Assembly: GCA_949316495.1 (NCBI GenBank)
Contig: OX439004.1
Location: forward strand, 55,212,159-55,276,158
Direction of reading: 5' to 3'
Length of the DNA: 64,000 nucleotides
DNA from: Amphiduros pacificus
Lineage: Eukaryota > Annelida > Polychaeta > Phyllodocida > Hesionidae
Part shown: in pieces, positions 48,417-60,165 of the stretch
How the letters are laid out: every line of letters begins with the position of its first letter
How positions within the stretch are numbered: position 1 is the stretch's first letter
Notes under the pieces: model-generated
Database searches by the model: none
The model's input: the letters and a program-made list of their open reading frames with translations, nothing else
What the model was told of the DNA's origin: nothing
Program-made: the position numbers and the translations under genes

Positions 48417-48737
48417 CAGAGGAAGGTGTGACCTGGGTTATCAGACCTGAGGTTTAGATATATGGAGGTAGGTGTGACCTGGGTTATCAGACCTGAGGTT
48501 TAGATATATGGAGGTAGGTGTGACCTGGGTTATCAGACCTGAGGTTTAGATATATGGAGGTAGGTGTGACCTGGGTTATCAGACCTGAGGTTTAGATATA
48601 TGGAGGTAGGTGTGACCTGGGTTGTCAGGCCTGAGGTTTAGATATATGGAGGTAGGTGTGACCTGGGTTGTCAGACCTGATATTTAGATATATGGAGGTA
48701 GGTGTGACCTGGGTTGTCAGGCCTGAGGTTTAGATAT
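48417..48737. repeat. 46-bp minisatellite, about 7 copies
   Basis: Units containing GAGGTAGGTGTGACCTGGGT and CAGACCTGAGGTTTAGATATA. The first copies read GTTATCAG and the later ones GTTGTCAG. The last unit ends in GATATCTAGGGA, which leads into the next array. Confidence 0.96.
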
Positions 48738-48757
48738 CTAGGGACCTGTAGTATCTG

Positions 48758-49020
48758 GCCTATATCTAGGGATCAGTGGTGTTTTCCTTTATCTAGAGAC
48801 AGGCCTATATCTAGGGATCAGTGGTGTTTTCCTTTATCTAGAGACAGGCCTATATCTAGGGATCAGTGGTGTTTTCCTTTATCTAGAGACAGGCCTATAT
48901 CTAGGGATCAGTGGTGTTTTCCTTTATCTAGAGACAGGCCAATATCTAGGGATCAGTGGTGTTTTCCTTTATCTAGAGACAGGCCTTTATCTAGGGATAG
49001 AGTTCATGCCTTTATCTAGA
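48758..49020. repeat. 45-bp minisatellite, about 5.5 copies
   Basis: Units TCTAGGGATCAGTGGTGTTT then TCCTTTATCTAGAGACAGGC. The period of 15 codons gives one open frame (ISRDQWCFPLSRDRP repeated). The ATATCTAGGGA joint also occurs at the end of the adjoining 46-bp array. Degenerate half-units continue to about 49100. Confidence 0.96.
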
Positions 49021-49441
49021 GAACAGATAGACCAGATTTATCTGCCTTTACCTTGGGACTAGCGGTTTATGATCATTATCCAAGAAATCAGTAGTATCTA
49101 GCTATTGTCTCGTGTGATGTCATGTCATTATGTGAGGAATCATGATGTTTGAATCTGATAAAAGGAAATTGAAGGCTAATATTTAGAGTATCAGTAATAT
49201 CGGGTCATGATCCATGGAATCGATAGGCGCTTGGTCATGCTCCATGGTTTTTGCTTTCATGTCAATGTGATAATGCAACAAAAAGATTCCCAGTTACTCT
49301 TAATAAAGAGTAGGGCATTGAGTACAGATTGACGTCTGAACAATATCCAAGGTGTGAGTGGTCTGATCTGCTTCCTCTAATTATCATCACCTGAGGGGGC
49401 AGAGTTGTTTATTTTTTCCAAAGGAGCAGTGAAGTCTGAAT
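49021..49441. other. Single-copy sequence with decayed repeat edge
   Basis: ATCTAGAG- and TATCTGCC-like fragments near the left end look like degenerate relatives of the 45-bp array. No gene. Confidence 0.4.
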
Positions 49442-50609
49442 CGTCACTATCCAATCAGTAATTGAATTCTACATGGTCACTATCCAAGGGGTCACCGAAT
49501 TCTACATGGTCACTATCCAAGGGGTCACCGAATTCTACATGGTCACTATCCAAGTGGTCACCGAATTCTACATGGTCACTATCCAAGGGGTCACCGAATT
49601 CTACATGGTCACTATCCAAGGGGTCACCGAATTCTACATGGTCACTATCCATGAGGTCACTGAATTCTACATGGTCACTATCCAAGTGGTCACCGAATTC
49701 TACATGGTCACTATCCAAGGGGTCACCGAATTCTACATGGTCACTATCCAAGGGGTCACCGAATTCTACATGGTCACTATCCAAGGGGTCACCGAATTCT
49801 ACATGGTCACTATCCAAGGGGTCACCGAATTCTACATGGTCACTATCCAAGGGGCCACCGAATTCTACATGGTCACTATCCAAGTGGTCACCGAATTCTA
49901 CATGGTCACTATCCAAGTGGTCACCGAATTCTACATGGTCACTATCCAAGTGGTCACCGAATTCTACTTGGTCACTATCCAAGGGGTCACCGAATTCTAC
50001 ATGGTCACTATCCAAGGGGTCACCGAATTCTACTTGGTCACTATCCAATCAGTAATTGAATTCTACATGGTCACTATCCAAGGGGTCACCGAATTCTACA
50101 TGGTCACTATCCAAGGGGCCACCGAATTCTACATGGTCACTATCCAAGTGGTCACCGAATTCTACTTGGTCACTATCCAAGGGGTCACCGAATTCTACAT
50201 GGTCACTATCCATGAGGTCACTGAATTCTGCATGGCCACTATCCAAGTGGTCACCGAATTCTACATGGTCACTATCCAAGGGGTCACCGAATTCTACATG
50301 GTCACTATCCATGAGGTCACTGAATTCTGCATGGCCACTATCCAAGTGGTCACCGAATTCTACATGGTCACTATCCAAGTGGTCACCGAATTCTACATGG
50401 TCACTATCCAAGGGGTCACCGAATTCTACTTGGTCACTATCCAATCAGTAATTGAATTCTACATGGTCACTATCCAAGGGGTCACCGAATTCTACATGGC
50501 CACTATCCAAGGGGTCACCGAATTCTACATGGTCACTATCCTAGGGGTCACTGAATTCTACTTGGTCACTATCCAAGTGGTCACTGAATTCTGCGTGGTC
50601 ACTATCTAA
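49442..50609. repeat. 33-bp minisatellite, about 35 copies
   Basis: Units contain CACCGAATTCTACATGGTCA followed by CTATCCAAGGGGT. Variants are AAGTGGT, ATGAGGT and TACTTGG. The rare unit AATCAGTAATTG occurs at 49453, 50047 and 50443, spaced 594 (18 units) and 396 bp (12 units), showing block duplication. The 11-codon period keeps at least two plus frames and one minus frame open (up to 378 codons). Confidence 0.98.
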
Positions 50610-50924
50610 GGGATTATTGAAGTATGTATCGTTACTCTCCAAGGGATCATTGAAGTCTGGTCACATATGTGATGTCTGGAAACATTTGTACACCTAGCTC
50701 TACAACAAAACATCCTGTTGGGCTGATCTAAAAAGTTGTGTTTTCCATCATGGTTGCACTGTACATTATCAGTGACAGGGCAGTGTTTATCAGTAAAGCC
50801 TGTTGGACAGAGGTTACTTGTCCAATGTAATATTGGAAGGACACAGCAGTCTCGTGCAGCATTCAATGCTGGGCTGCTCTGCATACTGACAGACCCCTGA
50901 GTAACCTATTACTCAACCCTGCTC
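50610..50924. other. Single-copy sequence
   Basis: The left edge (to about 50660) holds decayed 33-bp units. A 92-codon Cys-rich minus-strand ORF (50606-50884) crosses it and shows no recognisable domain. Confidence 0.45.
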
Positions 50925-51244
50925 TGCTCACCATCCTGAGTAGTCTGTAAACCCTGAGCACTGCTCACCATCCTGAGTAGTCTGTAAACCCTGAGCACTG
51001 CTCCCCATCCTGAGTAGTCTGTAAACCCTGAGCACTGCTCACCATCCTGAGTAGTCTGTAAACCCTGAGCACTGCTCACCATCCTGAGTAGTCTGTAAAC
51101 CCTGAGCACTGCTCACCATCCTGAGTAGTCTGTAAACCCTGAGCACTGCTCACCATCCTGAGTAGTCTGTAAACCCTGAGCACTGCTCACCATCCTGAGT
51201 AGTCTGTAAACCCTGAGCACTGCTCACCATCCTGAGTAGTTGTA
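50925..51244. repeat. 37-bp minisatellite, about 8.6 copies
   Basis: Nearly identical units CACCATCCTGAGTAGTCTGT then AAACCCTGAGCACTGCT. One unit has CTCCCC in place of CTCACC. Low divergence suggests recent expansion. Confidence 0.97.
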
Positions 51245-51309
51245 AGCCAAAATGCTTTCTTAAGAGATTGGAGTGAATCCATTCAATGCATGTACAATAT
51301 GTGAGCATA

Positions 51310-51391
<82 letters not shown>
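51310..51391. repeat. (TA)n microsatellite
   Basis: About 41 uninterrupted TA dinucleotides. Confidence 0.97.
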
Positions 51392-51395
<4 letters not shown>

Positions 51396-53101
51396 GTGCT
51401 TAGAGTAGTACAGAGGAAACAAAGATCACAAAGTTGGGTGTGAGGTCTGACTGTATTGTGAGGGTCTTCTCAGTGAATGCATGGACACGTATGATAATGT
51501 TACATATATCTTTTATAAGAATCAGTGCATGGGCAGAGGAGGGAACAGCGAAGTACAATACCACAGGCTTTGTTGGGTGTTACAAATGCCAAAGAAAATA
51601 CACACCGAGTACTTAATTCATCCTGCTTGCCGGAAACATTATATCATGTGATGACAGCTCTCGATGATCAGTGTAGGGCACAAAGTGAGGGGGATGTGCC
51701 GTGATTTGCTACCTTTCACTCCACGACAAATTAATGCATTTACACGCGTTAGAGCTGATTTCCACCGGTTGACGTCCGCGGCAATTACCATGTCCCCCTG
51801 TTTGATTTCGGCATTCCATGAATTTGGAGATGAAAATAAGAAGCAACAAAGTCATTCCTATTTTCATCTGAATTGCTAATGCACCTCTAACGTTTCTATC
51901 AGAACCTCACAAAAACACCAAATAAAGCAGTTTTTTGACAGTATAAGCATGTACCTTCAGGCACTGCAGTTAATGAATTTTGTCATTTTCAATTCCACTG
52001 GCTAGGAATGTGTTTTCCCAATTTTCATTTCATATCACTAAAAAGCTCCTGGTACCCGTCATTGCCATGACATGTGGAAATTGCAAATACATGCATACAA
52101 TACACTGCTGTGTTGAGCCAGTTAGCAGTGGCCCCCCTTTGAACACAGTTAATAAGCGTCTTGTTAATAAGCGTCTTTCTAGGTTTGCAGCCTCCATTAA
52201 ACTTGTAATTAAAGGCAATTTTCTGTTAAATTATTTTTTGTGGGTCACACGGTGACCTTTGAGAGGATTAATATACTCAAATCACCCATGGACGACAGGA
52301 TGTTATATTGGAATTCAAGGGAAGCTTTTCCCTTGAATGCTGCCCTCGTGAATGCTTGGCTGCTTTGATCACTCGGCGTAGTAATACATAATGCATAAGC
52401 ACCAAGGTGGAAGTTCCTACGCCCCGTCAGTGCCGCGGTCAAGCCCCGGGGATTAGATGGTCCCATTACGAGCTAGCCGGGTACGGACTGAAGATAGACC
52501 TGCAAGAAATAGATTGAAAACAAAATGCTTTTACTGTACATCTGGTGCAGCCCTGAAAGCCGATGCTGGAGCCTAAGAACTACAACACCAAGCCCACACA
52601 TCCGGGCCTCTGCGGGTGCTGATTGCTATTTCAATGCTGTCTCATTTATCTCATCCGGGTCCTCTACACAGATTGTGTAGACACTATCTAATTCCACGGA
52701 CAGGACTTGCTCTATCATGGCGAGGACAGTTCCATGGCCACATCACTCTAAAGCTTTATTGATAAAAACAACAGTTCCATATGAGAGTGGTCTACGGAGC
52801 TTGCTAGACAAGTTGTCTCTTACCCTTCATGTCAAATAGGCATTGCGGCCTCGACACCCCACACTCCTGTAGACGTGGCCCGCTTGTGTACTTCTGACTT
52901 CAATCTGCAATAAACATGTCTGCCTCTGGGTTGGTGTATTCATCAATAAAGCTACATGCATGACATACATATGTATGATTTCGAAAAATTAACTTAAGTT
53001 AAGATATAGTTTGAAGTACTTTAAAAAAACTCAAATATAGCAAAATTACAAAGAAAATTATTAAACATACAATATGTTGAGAAATACAGTGAGGTAAACA
53101 G
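51392..53101. other. Single-copy sequence with GC-richer islands
   Basis: Bases about 51700-51850 and 52300-52900 are GC-richer and low in repeats. GGTCAC and GTGACC form an inverted pair with a 3-bp spacer at 52243-52257, close to the homeodomain-type TAATTAAA at 52206. These look like candidate regulatory DNA. ORFs at 51434-52466 carry no known domain. Confidence 0.4.
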
Positions 53102-56100
53102 AAGTCAAAGATATAAGGGGTTGTAGGCATAACTAACAGATATGTCACAGGGAACATAGCAGTGAGTGATATAAGGGGCTGTAGGCACAGCAAGCAGATA
53201 TGTCACAAGGAACATAGCAGGAGTCAATGATATAAGGGGTTGTAGGCATAGCAAGCAGATATGTCACAAGGAACATAGCAGTGAGTGATATAAGGGGCTG
53301 TAGGCACAGCAAGCAGATATGTCACAAGGAACATAGCAGGAGTCAATGATATAAGGGGCTGAAGGCACAGCAAGCAGATATGTCACAAGGAACATAGCAG
53401 GAGTCAATGATATAAGGGGCTGTAGGCACAGCAAGCAGATATGTCACAAGGAACATAGCAGTGAGTGATATAAGGGGCTGTAGGCACAGCAAGCAGATAT
53501 GTCACAAGGAACATAGCAGGTGTCAATGATATAAGGGGCTGTAGGCATAGCAAGCAGATATGTCACAAGGAACATAGCAGGAGTCAATGATATAAGGGGC
53601 TGTAGGCACAGCAAGCAGATATGTCACAAAGAACATAGCAGGAGTCAATGATATAAGGGGCTGTAGGCACAGCAAGCAGATATGTCACAAAGAACTTAGC
53701 AGGAGTCAATGATATAAGGGGCTGTAGGCACAGCAAGCAGATATGTCACAAGGAACTTAGCAGGAGTCAATGATATAAGGGGCTGTAGGCACAGCAAGCA
53801 GATATGTCACAAAGAACTTAGCAGGAGTCAATGATATAAGGGGCTGTAGGCATAGCAAGCAGATATGTCACAAGGAACATAGCAGTGAGTGATATAAGGG
53901 GCTGTAGGCACAGCAAGCAGATATGTCACAAGGAACATAGCAGGAGTCAATGATATAAGGGGCTGTAGGCACAGCAAGCAGATATGTCACAAGGAACATA
54001 GCAGTGAGTGATATAAGGGGCTGTAGGCATAGCAAGCAGATATGTCACAAGGAACATAGCAGTGAGTGATATAAGGGGCTGTAGGCACAGCAAGCAGATA
54101 TGTCACAAGGAACATAGCAGGAGTCAATGATATAAGGGGCTGTAGGCACAGCAAGCAGATATGTCACAAGGAACATAGCAGTGAGTGATATAAGGGGCTG
54201 TAGGCACAGCAAGCAGATATGTCACAAGAAACATAGCAGGAGTCAATGATATAAGGGGCTGTAGGCACAGCAAGCAGATATGTCACAAGGAACATAGCAG
54301 TGAGTGATATAAGGGGCTGTAGGCACAGCAAGCAGATATGTCACAAGGAACATAGCAGTGAGTGATATAAGGGGCTGTAGGCATAGCAAGCAGATATGTC
54401 ACAAGAAACATAGCAGGAGTCAATGATATAAGGGGCTGTAGGCACAGCAAGCAGATATGTCACAAGGAACATAGCAGTGAGTGATATAAGGGGCTGTAGG
54501 CACAGCAAGCAGATATGTCACAAGAAACATAGCAGGAGTCAATGATATAAGGGGCTGTAGGCACAGCAAGCAGATATGTCACAAGGAACATAGCAGTGAG
54601 TGATATAAGGGGGTGTAGGCATAGCAAGCAGATATGTCACAAGGAACATAGCAGTGAGTGATATAAGGGGCTGTAGGCATAGCAAGCAGATATGTCACAA
54701 GGAACATAGCAGTGAGTGATATAAGGGGCTGTAGGCATAGCAAGCAGATATGTCACAAGGAACATAGCAGTGAGTGATATAAGGGGCTGTAGGCATAGCA
54801 AGCAGATATGTCACAAGGAACATAGCAGTGAGTGATATCAGGGGCTGTAGGCACAGCAAGCAGATATGTCACAAGGAACATAGCAGTGAGTGATATAAGG
54901 GGCTGTAGGCACAGCAAGCAGATATGTCACAAGGAACATAGCAGGAGTCAATGATATAAGGGGCTGTAGGCACAGCAAGCAGATATGTCACAAGGAACAT
55001 AGCAGTGAGTGATATAAGGGGCTGTAGGCATAGCAAGCAGATATGTCACAAGGAACATAGCAGTGAGTGATATCAGGGGCTGTAGGCACAGCAAGCAGAT
55101 ATGTCACAAGGAACATAGCAGTGAGTGATATAAGGGGCTGTAGGCACAGCAAGCAGATATGTCACAAGGAACATAGCAGGAGTCAATGATATAAGGGGCT
55201 GTAGGCACAGCAAGCAGATATGTCACAAGGAACATAGCAGTGAGTGATATAAGGGGCTGTAGGCACAGCAAGCAGATATGTCACAAGAAACATAGCAGGA
55301 GTCAATGATATAAGGGGCTGTAGGCACAGCAAGCAGATATGTCACAAGGAACATAGCAGTGAGTGATATAAGGGGGTGTAGGCATAGCAAGCAGATATGT
55401 CACAAGGAACATAGCAGTGAGTGATATAAGGGGCTGTAGGCATAGCAAGCAGATATGTCACAAGGAACATAGCAGTGAGTGATATAAGGGGCTGTAGGCA
55501 TAGCAAGCAGATATGTCACAAGGAACATAGCAGTGAGTGATATAAGGGGCTGTAGGCACAGCAAGCAGATATGTCACAAGGAACATAGCAGTGAGTGATA
55601 TAAGGGGCTGTAGGCACAGCAAGCAGATATGTCACAAGGAACATAGCAGGAGTCAATGATATAAGGGGCTGTAGGCACAGCAAGCAGATATGTCACAAGG
55701 AACATAGCAGTGAGTGATATAAGGGGCTGTAGGCACAGCAAGCAGATATGTCACAAGAAACATAGCAGGAGTCAATGATATAAGGGGCTGTAGGCACAGC
55801 AAGCAGATATGTCACAAGGAACATAGCAGTGAGTGATATAAGGGGCTGTAGGCACAGCAAGCAGATATGTCACAAGGAACATAGCAGTGAGTGATATAAG
55901 GGGCTGTAGGCATAGCAAGCAGATATGTCACAAGAAACATAGCAGGAGTCAATGATATAAGGGGCTGTAGGCACAGCAAGCAGATATGTCACAAGGAACA
56001 TAGCAGGAGTCAATGATATAAGGGGCTGTAGGCATAGCAAGCAGATATGTCACAAGGAACATAGCAGGAGTCAATGATATAAGGGGCTGTAGGCACAGCA

Positions 56101-56949
56101 AGCAGATATGTCACAAGGAACATAGCAGTGAGTGATATAAGGGGGTGTAGGCATAGCAAGCAGATATGTCACAAGGAACATAGCAGTGAGTGATATAAGG
56201 GGCTGTAGGCACAGCAAGCAGATATGTCACAAGGAACATAGCAGTGAGTGATATAAGGGGCTGTAGGCACAGCAAGCAGATATGTCACAAGGAACATAGC
56301 AGGAGTCAATGATATAAGGGGCTGTAGGCACAGCAAGCAGATATGTCACAAGGAACATAGCAGGAGTCAATGATATAAGGGGCTGTAGGCACAGCAAGCA
56401 GATATGTCACAAGGAACATAGCAGTGAGTGATATAAGGGGCTGTAGGCACAGCAAGCAGATATGTCACAAAGAACTTAGCAGGAGTCAATGATATAAGGG
56501 GCTGAAGGCACAGCAAGCAGATATGTCACAAAGAACATAGCAGTGAGTGATATAAGGGGCTGTAGGCACAGTAAGCAGATATGTCACAAGGAACATAGCA
56601 GTGAGTGATATAAGGGGCTGTAGGCACAGTAAGCAGATATGTCACAAGGAACATAGCAGTGAGTGATATAAGGGGCTGTAGGCATAGCAAGCAGATATGT
56701 CACAAGGAACATAGCAGTGAGTGATATAAGGGGCTGTAGGCATAGCAAGCAGATATGTCACAAGGAACATAGCAGTGAGTGATATAAGGGGCTGTAGGCA
56801 CAGCAAGCAGATATGTCACAAGGAACATAGCAGTGAGTGATATAAGGGGCTGTAGGCACAGCAAGCAGATATGTCACAAGGAACATAGCAGTGAGTGATA
56901 TAAGGGGCTGTAGGCATAGCAAGCAGATATGTCACAAGGAACATAGCAG
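53102..56949. repeat. 58/61-bp minisatellite, about 65 copies
   Basis: Units share GTAGGCACAGCAAGCAGATA and TATGTCACAAGGAACATAGCA. Two unit lengths are interspersed: 58 bp with AGCAGTGAGTGATA and 61 bp with AGCAGGAGTCAATGATA. Other variant sites are GGCACAG/GGCATAG, AAGGAACAT/AAGAAACAT/AAAGAACTT and ATAAGG/ATCAGG. Their order recurs in long blocks (the ATCAGG variant near 54837 and 55072), consistent with block duplication. Confidence 0.98.
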
Positions 56950-58086
56950 CCTTTTCTTTACATTGTATATGTAGGGAAAAAACCTCGTATTTATGGAGAG
57001 GAGAAGCCCCTCAAGGAAGAAAAAAAACAGACAAACCTGGAGACAGGATTGAGCCTTTAACTCATGTGTTCGTTCCTGATGGGATTTGCAACTTTGACAA
57101 GACTCAGGAGAGAGAAAGGAGTGGTGCAAGATGACATGATTAAGCGCAGGATGTTGGTACCCCCCTGTTGCTGATGCTGATTGTAAGGCTTCACATTTGC
57201 CTTTTTCAAATCATAGACGAAGATTGAGATAAATTTCATATTGATTCATACACAAGCTGCTGTTGTCATGGCGGGGCTTTCATTTTCAATGACATGAAAA
57301 TGGAGTTGCTAGTGGGCGTTTTGGGACAAGGGGACCCCGGCTAGACTCTCTACTGTGCCGCATATATCCTAATGAAATCCTCATCTTGCCTGGGTCCGCC
57401 CGGCGGAGATTTGTCCAGGGATACCTCAGCATTAAGTGACATTCTTATAACATCATTGTGTTGCCGGGGACGAACATGACAGTTAAATACAATTATACGT
57501 GAGGGTAGTTGGGGCTTTGGTGCGGTTTAGTGTGCTAATTCACAGGGTGCTATTCACACAGATAAGCCTCGGGGCCGCATACAGCAATGCTGATTGCCAC
57601 CACACTCACCCAGGAATCTGTACTGATGCCTCTAACAATGTCCTAATAAGAGACAACTTTGTAACTGTATAAACAAAATCTATTCACATAAACAAATACG
57701 TGTACCCTTGACATCAGTGACCTTTAAGTGAGTATTATATCATAGATCTTTGACTGTTGCACTCTGTCATGGTGTTATACCAGGCATTTCTCACTGCTGA
57801 ATTATATCTATCTAAGGTGCCACGCCCAGTTTTGCCCCCGACTTGGTATCAGTGGCTCTATAATGTCTGTATGGCAGGAATAATAATGACTATATAGAAT
57901 TGATATAAATATATGGTTTGGCAACCATTTCAGTTCCTAACCACCGATTTAAACCCGAAGGTAGCAAATTAATGGTGCAACTATTTCATGCATTATTTAT
58001 CTATCTGTAATGTGATATATGTTTTATGTTTGAAATTTCACGCGCAGCACTACTGCTTTACTGCAGAAGTTTGCAGTTGTGCATTT
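56950..58086. other. Single-copy sequence with a GC-richer island
   Basis: Bases about 57250-57600 are GC-richer (CCCGGC, CCGCCCGGCGG) and non-repetitive, with no recognisable translation. Candidate conserved non-coding sequence only. Confidence 0.4.
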
Positions 58087-58951
58087 CCTCATAATGACAT
58101 CACTGTAGGAATATTGTGAGCATAACGCTCCTCATAATGACATCACTGTAGGAATATTGTGATCAAAATGGCATCACTGTAGGAATATAGTGAGCATGAT
58201 GCTCCTCATAATGGCATCACTGTAGGAATATTGTGAGCATAATGCTCCTCATAATGACATCACTGTAGGAATATTGTGAGCATGATGCTCCTCATAATGA
58301 CATCACTGTAGGAATATAGTGAGCATGATGCTCCTCATAATGGCATCACTGTAGGAATATTGTGAGCATAATGTTCCTCATAATGGCATCACTGTAGGAA
58401 TATTGTGAGCATAATGCTCCTCATAATGGCATCACTGTAGGAATATTGTGAACATAATGCTCCTCATAATGGCATCACTGTAGGAATAGTGTGAGCATAA
58501 TGCTCCTCATAATGGCATCACTGTAGGAATAGTGTGAGCATGATGCTCCTCATAATGGCATCACTGTAGGAATAGTGTGAGCATAATGCTCCTCAAAATG
58601 ACATCACTGTAGGGATAGTGTGAGCATAATGCTCCTCAAAATGACATCACTGTAGGGATAGTGTGAGCATAATGCTCCTCATAATGGCATCACTGTAGGA
58701 ATATTGTGAGCATAATGCTCCTCATAATGGCATCACTGTAGGAATATTGTGAGCATAATGCTCCTCATAATGGCATCACTGTAGGATTATTGTGAGCAAA
58801 ATGCTCCTCAAAATGACATCACTGTAGGAATATTGTGAGCATAATGCTCCTCATAATGACATCACTGTAGGAATATAGTGAGCATAATGCTCCTCATAAT
58901 GACATCACTGTAGGAATATTGTGAGCATGATGCTCCTCATAATGACATCAC
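58087..58951. repeat. 43-bp minisatellite, about 20 copies
   Basis: Units contain GACATCACTGTAGGAATATT, GTGAGCATAATG and CTCCTCATAAT. Variants are TGGCATC/TGACATC, AATATAG/AATAGTG and CATGATG/CATAATG. One early unit (near 58150) is shortened. Confidence 0.97.
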
Positions 58952-59018
58952 CATAAGTCTACTGCAAATGTATTTATTAATTTGCGTTGCGAGTTAACTA
59001 AATATGAGATCACGGGGG

Positions 59019-59274
59019 AAATGATCCAGGGGCCTGGAATCCAGAGGCTGGGATCCAGTAAATATGCTTCAAGTATGGGAGAGGTGATCCAGGGGTCTGG
59101 AATCTAGAGGCAGGGATCCAGTAAATATGCTTCAAGTATGGGAGAGGTGATCCAGGGGTCTGGAATCCAGAGGCTGGGATCCAGTAAATATGCTTCAAGT
59201 ATGGGAGAGGTGATCCAGGGGCCTGGAATCCAGAGGCGAGGATCCAGTAAATATGCTTCAAGTATTGGGAGAAG
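59019..59274. repeat. 63-bp tandem repeat, 4 copies
   Basis: Units share GATCCAGTAAATATGCTTCA and AGTATGGGAGAGGTGATCC. The period of 21 codons gives parallel open frames on both strands (CLKHIYWIPAS-like on minus) that are incidental. Confidence 0.95.
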
Positions 59275-59558
59275 GCTCGCGGGGCACAGAGCACATATAT
59301 TGTGCATATTCTCCCAGTAGAGGATGCACAGATGTGAATATATAAAGCCTTTGTGTATTCTAAGAGATAATTCAAGCGAGGGCAGACCAAAATGTGTATA
59401 AACTGAAAGGCGAGTCTTTGTAGACAGACTGTTTAGACCATGTGAATGGGAGTGATCTTTCATGTTTTTGGAATATCATAAAATAATGTTTTGTATCAAT
59501 CCAATGAAGAAAGAAAAAATGTGAAGCGGTGTTTTTACATCCCTCTCAGCAACAAATC
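59275..59558. other. Single-copy spacer
   Basis: Nothing recognised. Confidence 0.45.
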
Positions 59559-60124
59559 TCCCGTCCTCCACTTATATAACCAGTGTGAAAGTAACACTGC
59601 CGGCAATGGGAGTCGAACCCACCACCTCCCGTCCTCCACTTATATAACCAGTGTGGAAGTAACACTGCCGGCAGTGGGAGTCGAACCCACCACCTCCCGT
59701 CCTCCACTTATATAACCAGTGTGGAACTAACACTGCCGGCAGTGGGAGTTAAACCCACCACCTCCCGTCCTCCACTTATATAACCAGTGCGGAAGTAACG
59801 CTGCCGGCAGTGGGAGTTAAACCCACCACCTCCCGCCCTCCACTTATGTAACAAGTGTGAAAGTAACACTGCAGACAGTGGGAGTTAAACCCACCACCTC
59901 CCGTCCTCCACTTATATAACCAGTGTGGAAGTAACACTACCGGCAGTGGGAGTTTGAACACACCACCTCCTGTCCTCAATATATATAACCAGTGTGGAAG
60001 TAACACTACCGGCAGTGGGAGTCGAACCCACCACCTCCCGTCCTCCACTTATATAACCAGTGTGAAAGTAACACTGCAGACAGTGGGAGTTAAACCCACC
60101 ACCTCCCGTCCTCCACTTATAACC
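59559..60124 (-). repeat. 68-bp minisatellite with tRNA T-arm / B-box units, about 8 copies
   Basis: Plus-strand units contain GGGAGTCGAACCCACCACCT and CGTCCTCCACTTATATAACC. Read on the minus strand each unit has GTGGG, loop TTCGACT, CCCAC: a perfect 5-bp T-stem with a canonical T-loop, whose GGTTCGACTCC matches the Pol III B box. Three units keep this loop; the others read TTTAACT or a further variant. Upstream on the minus strand a tRNA-like A-box region begins (60133-60152). The array looks like tandem expansion of the 3' half of a tRNA-derived SINE head. Confidence 0.85.
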
Positions 60125-60165
60125 AAGTTAGGTGTAGATGCTCTACCATCTACGCTTGTGGGATC
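60125..60165 (-). mobile_element. tRNA-like 5' region beside the 68-bp array
   Basis: Minus strand: TGGTAGAGCATC (60148 to 60137) resembles the 3' part of a tRNA D-arm / A box. It continues through ACACCTAACTTGG into the first B-box-bearing unit. GTAGATG and CATCTAC form a 7-bp hairpin around it. Together with the adjoining unit it resembles a degenerate tRNA or SINE head. Confidence 0.45.

Noticed and set aside
49473-50609. 378-codon ORF as an ice-binding or adhesin-like beta-solenoid
   Set aside because: Several frames, including the antisense one, are open together. The pattern follows from the 33-bp unit, and there are no capping domains.
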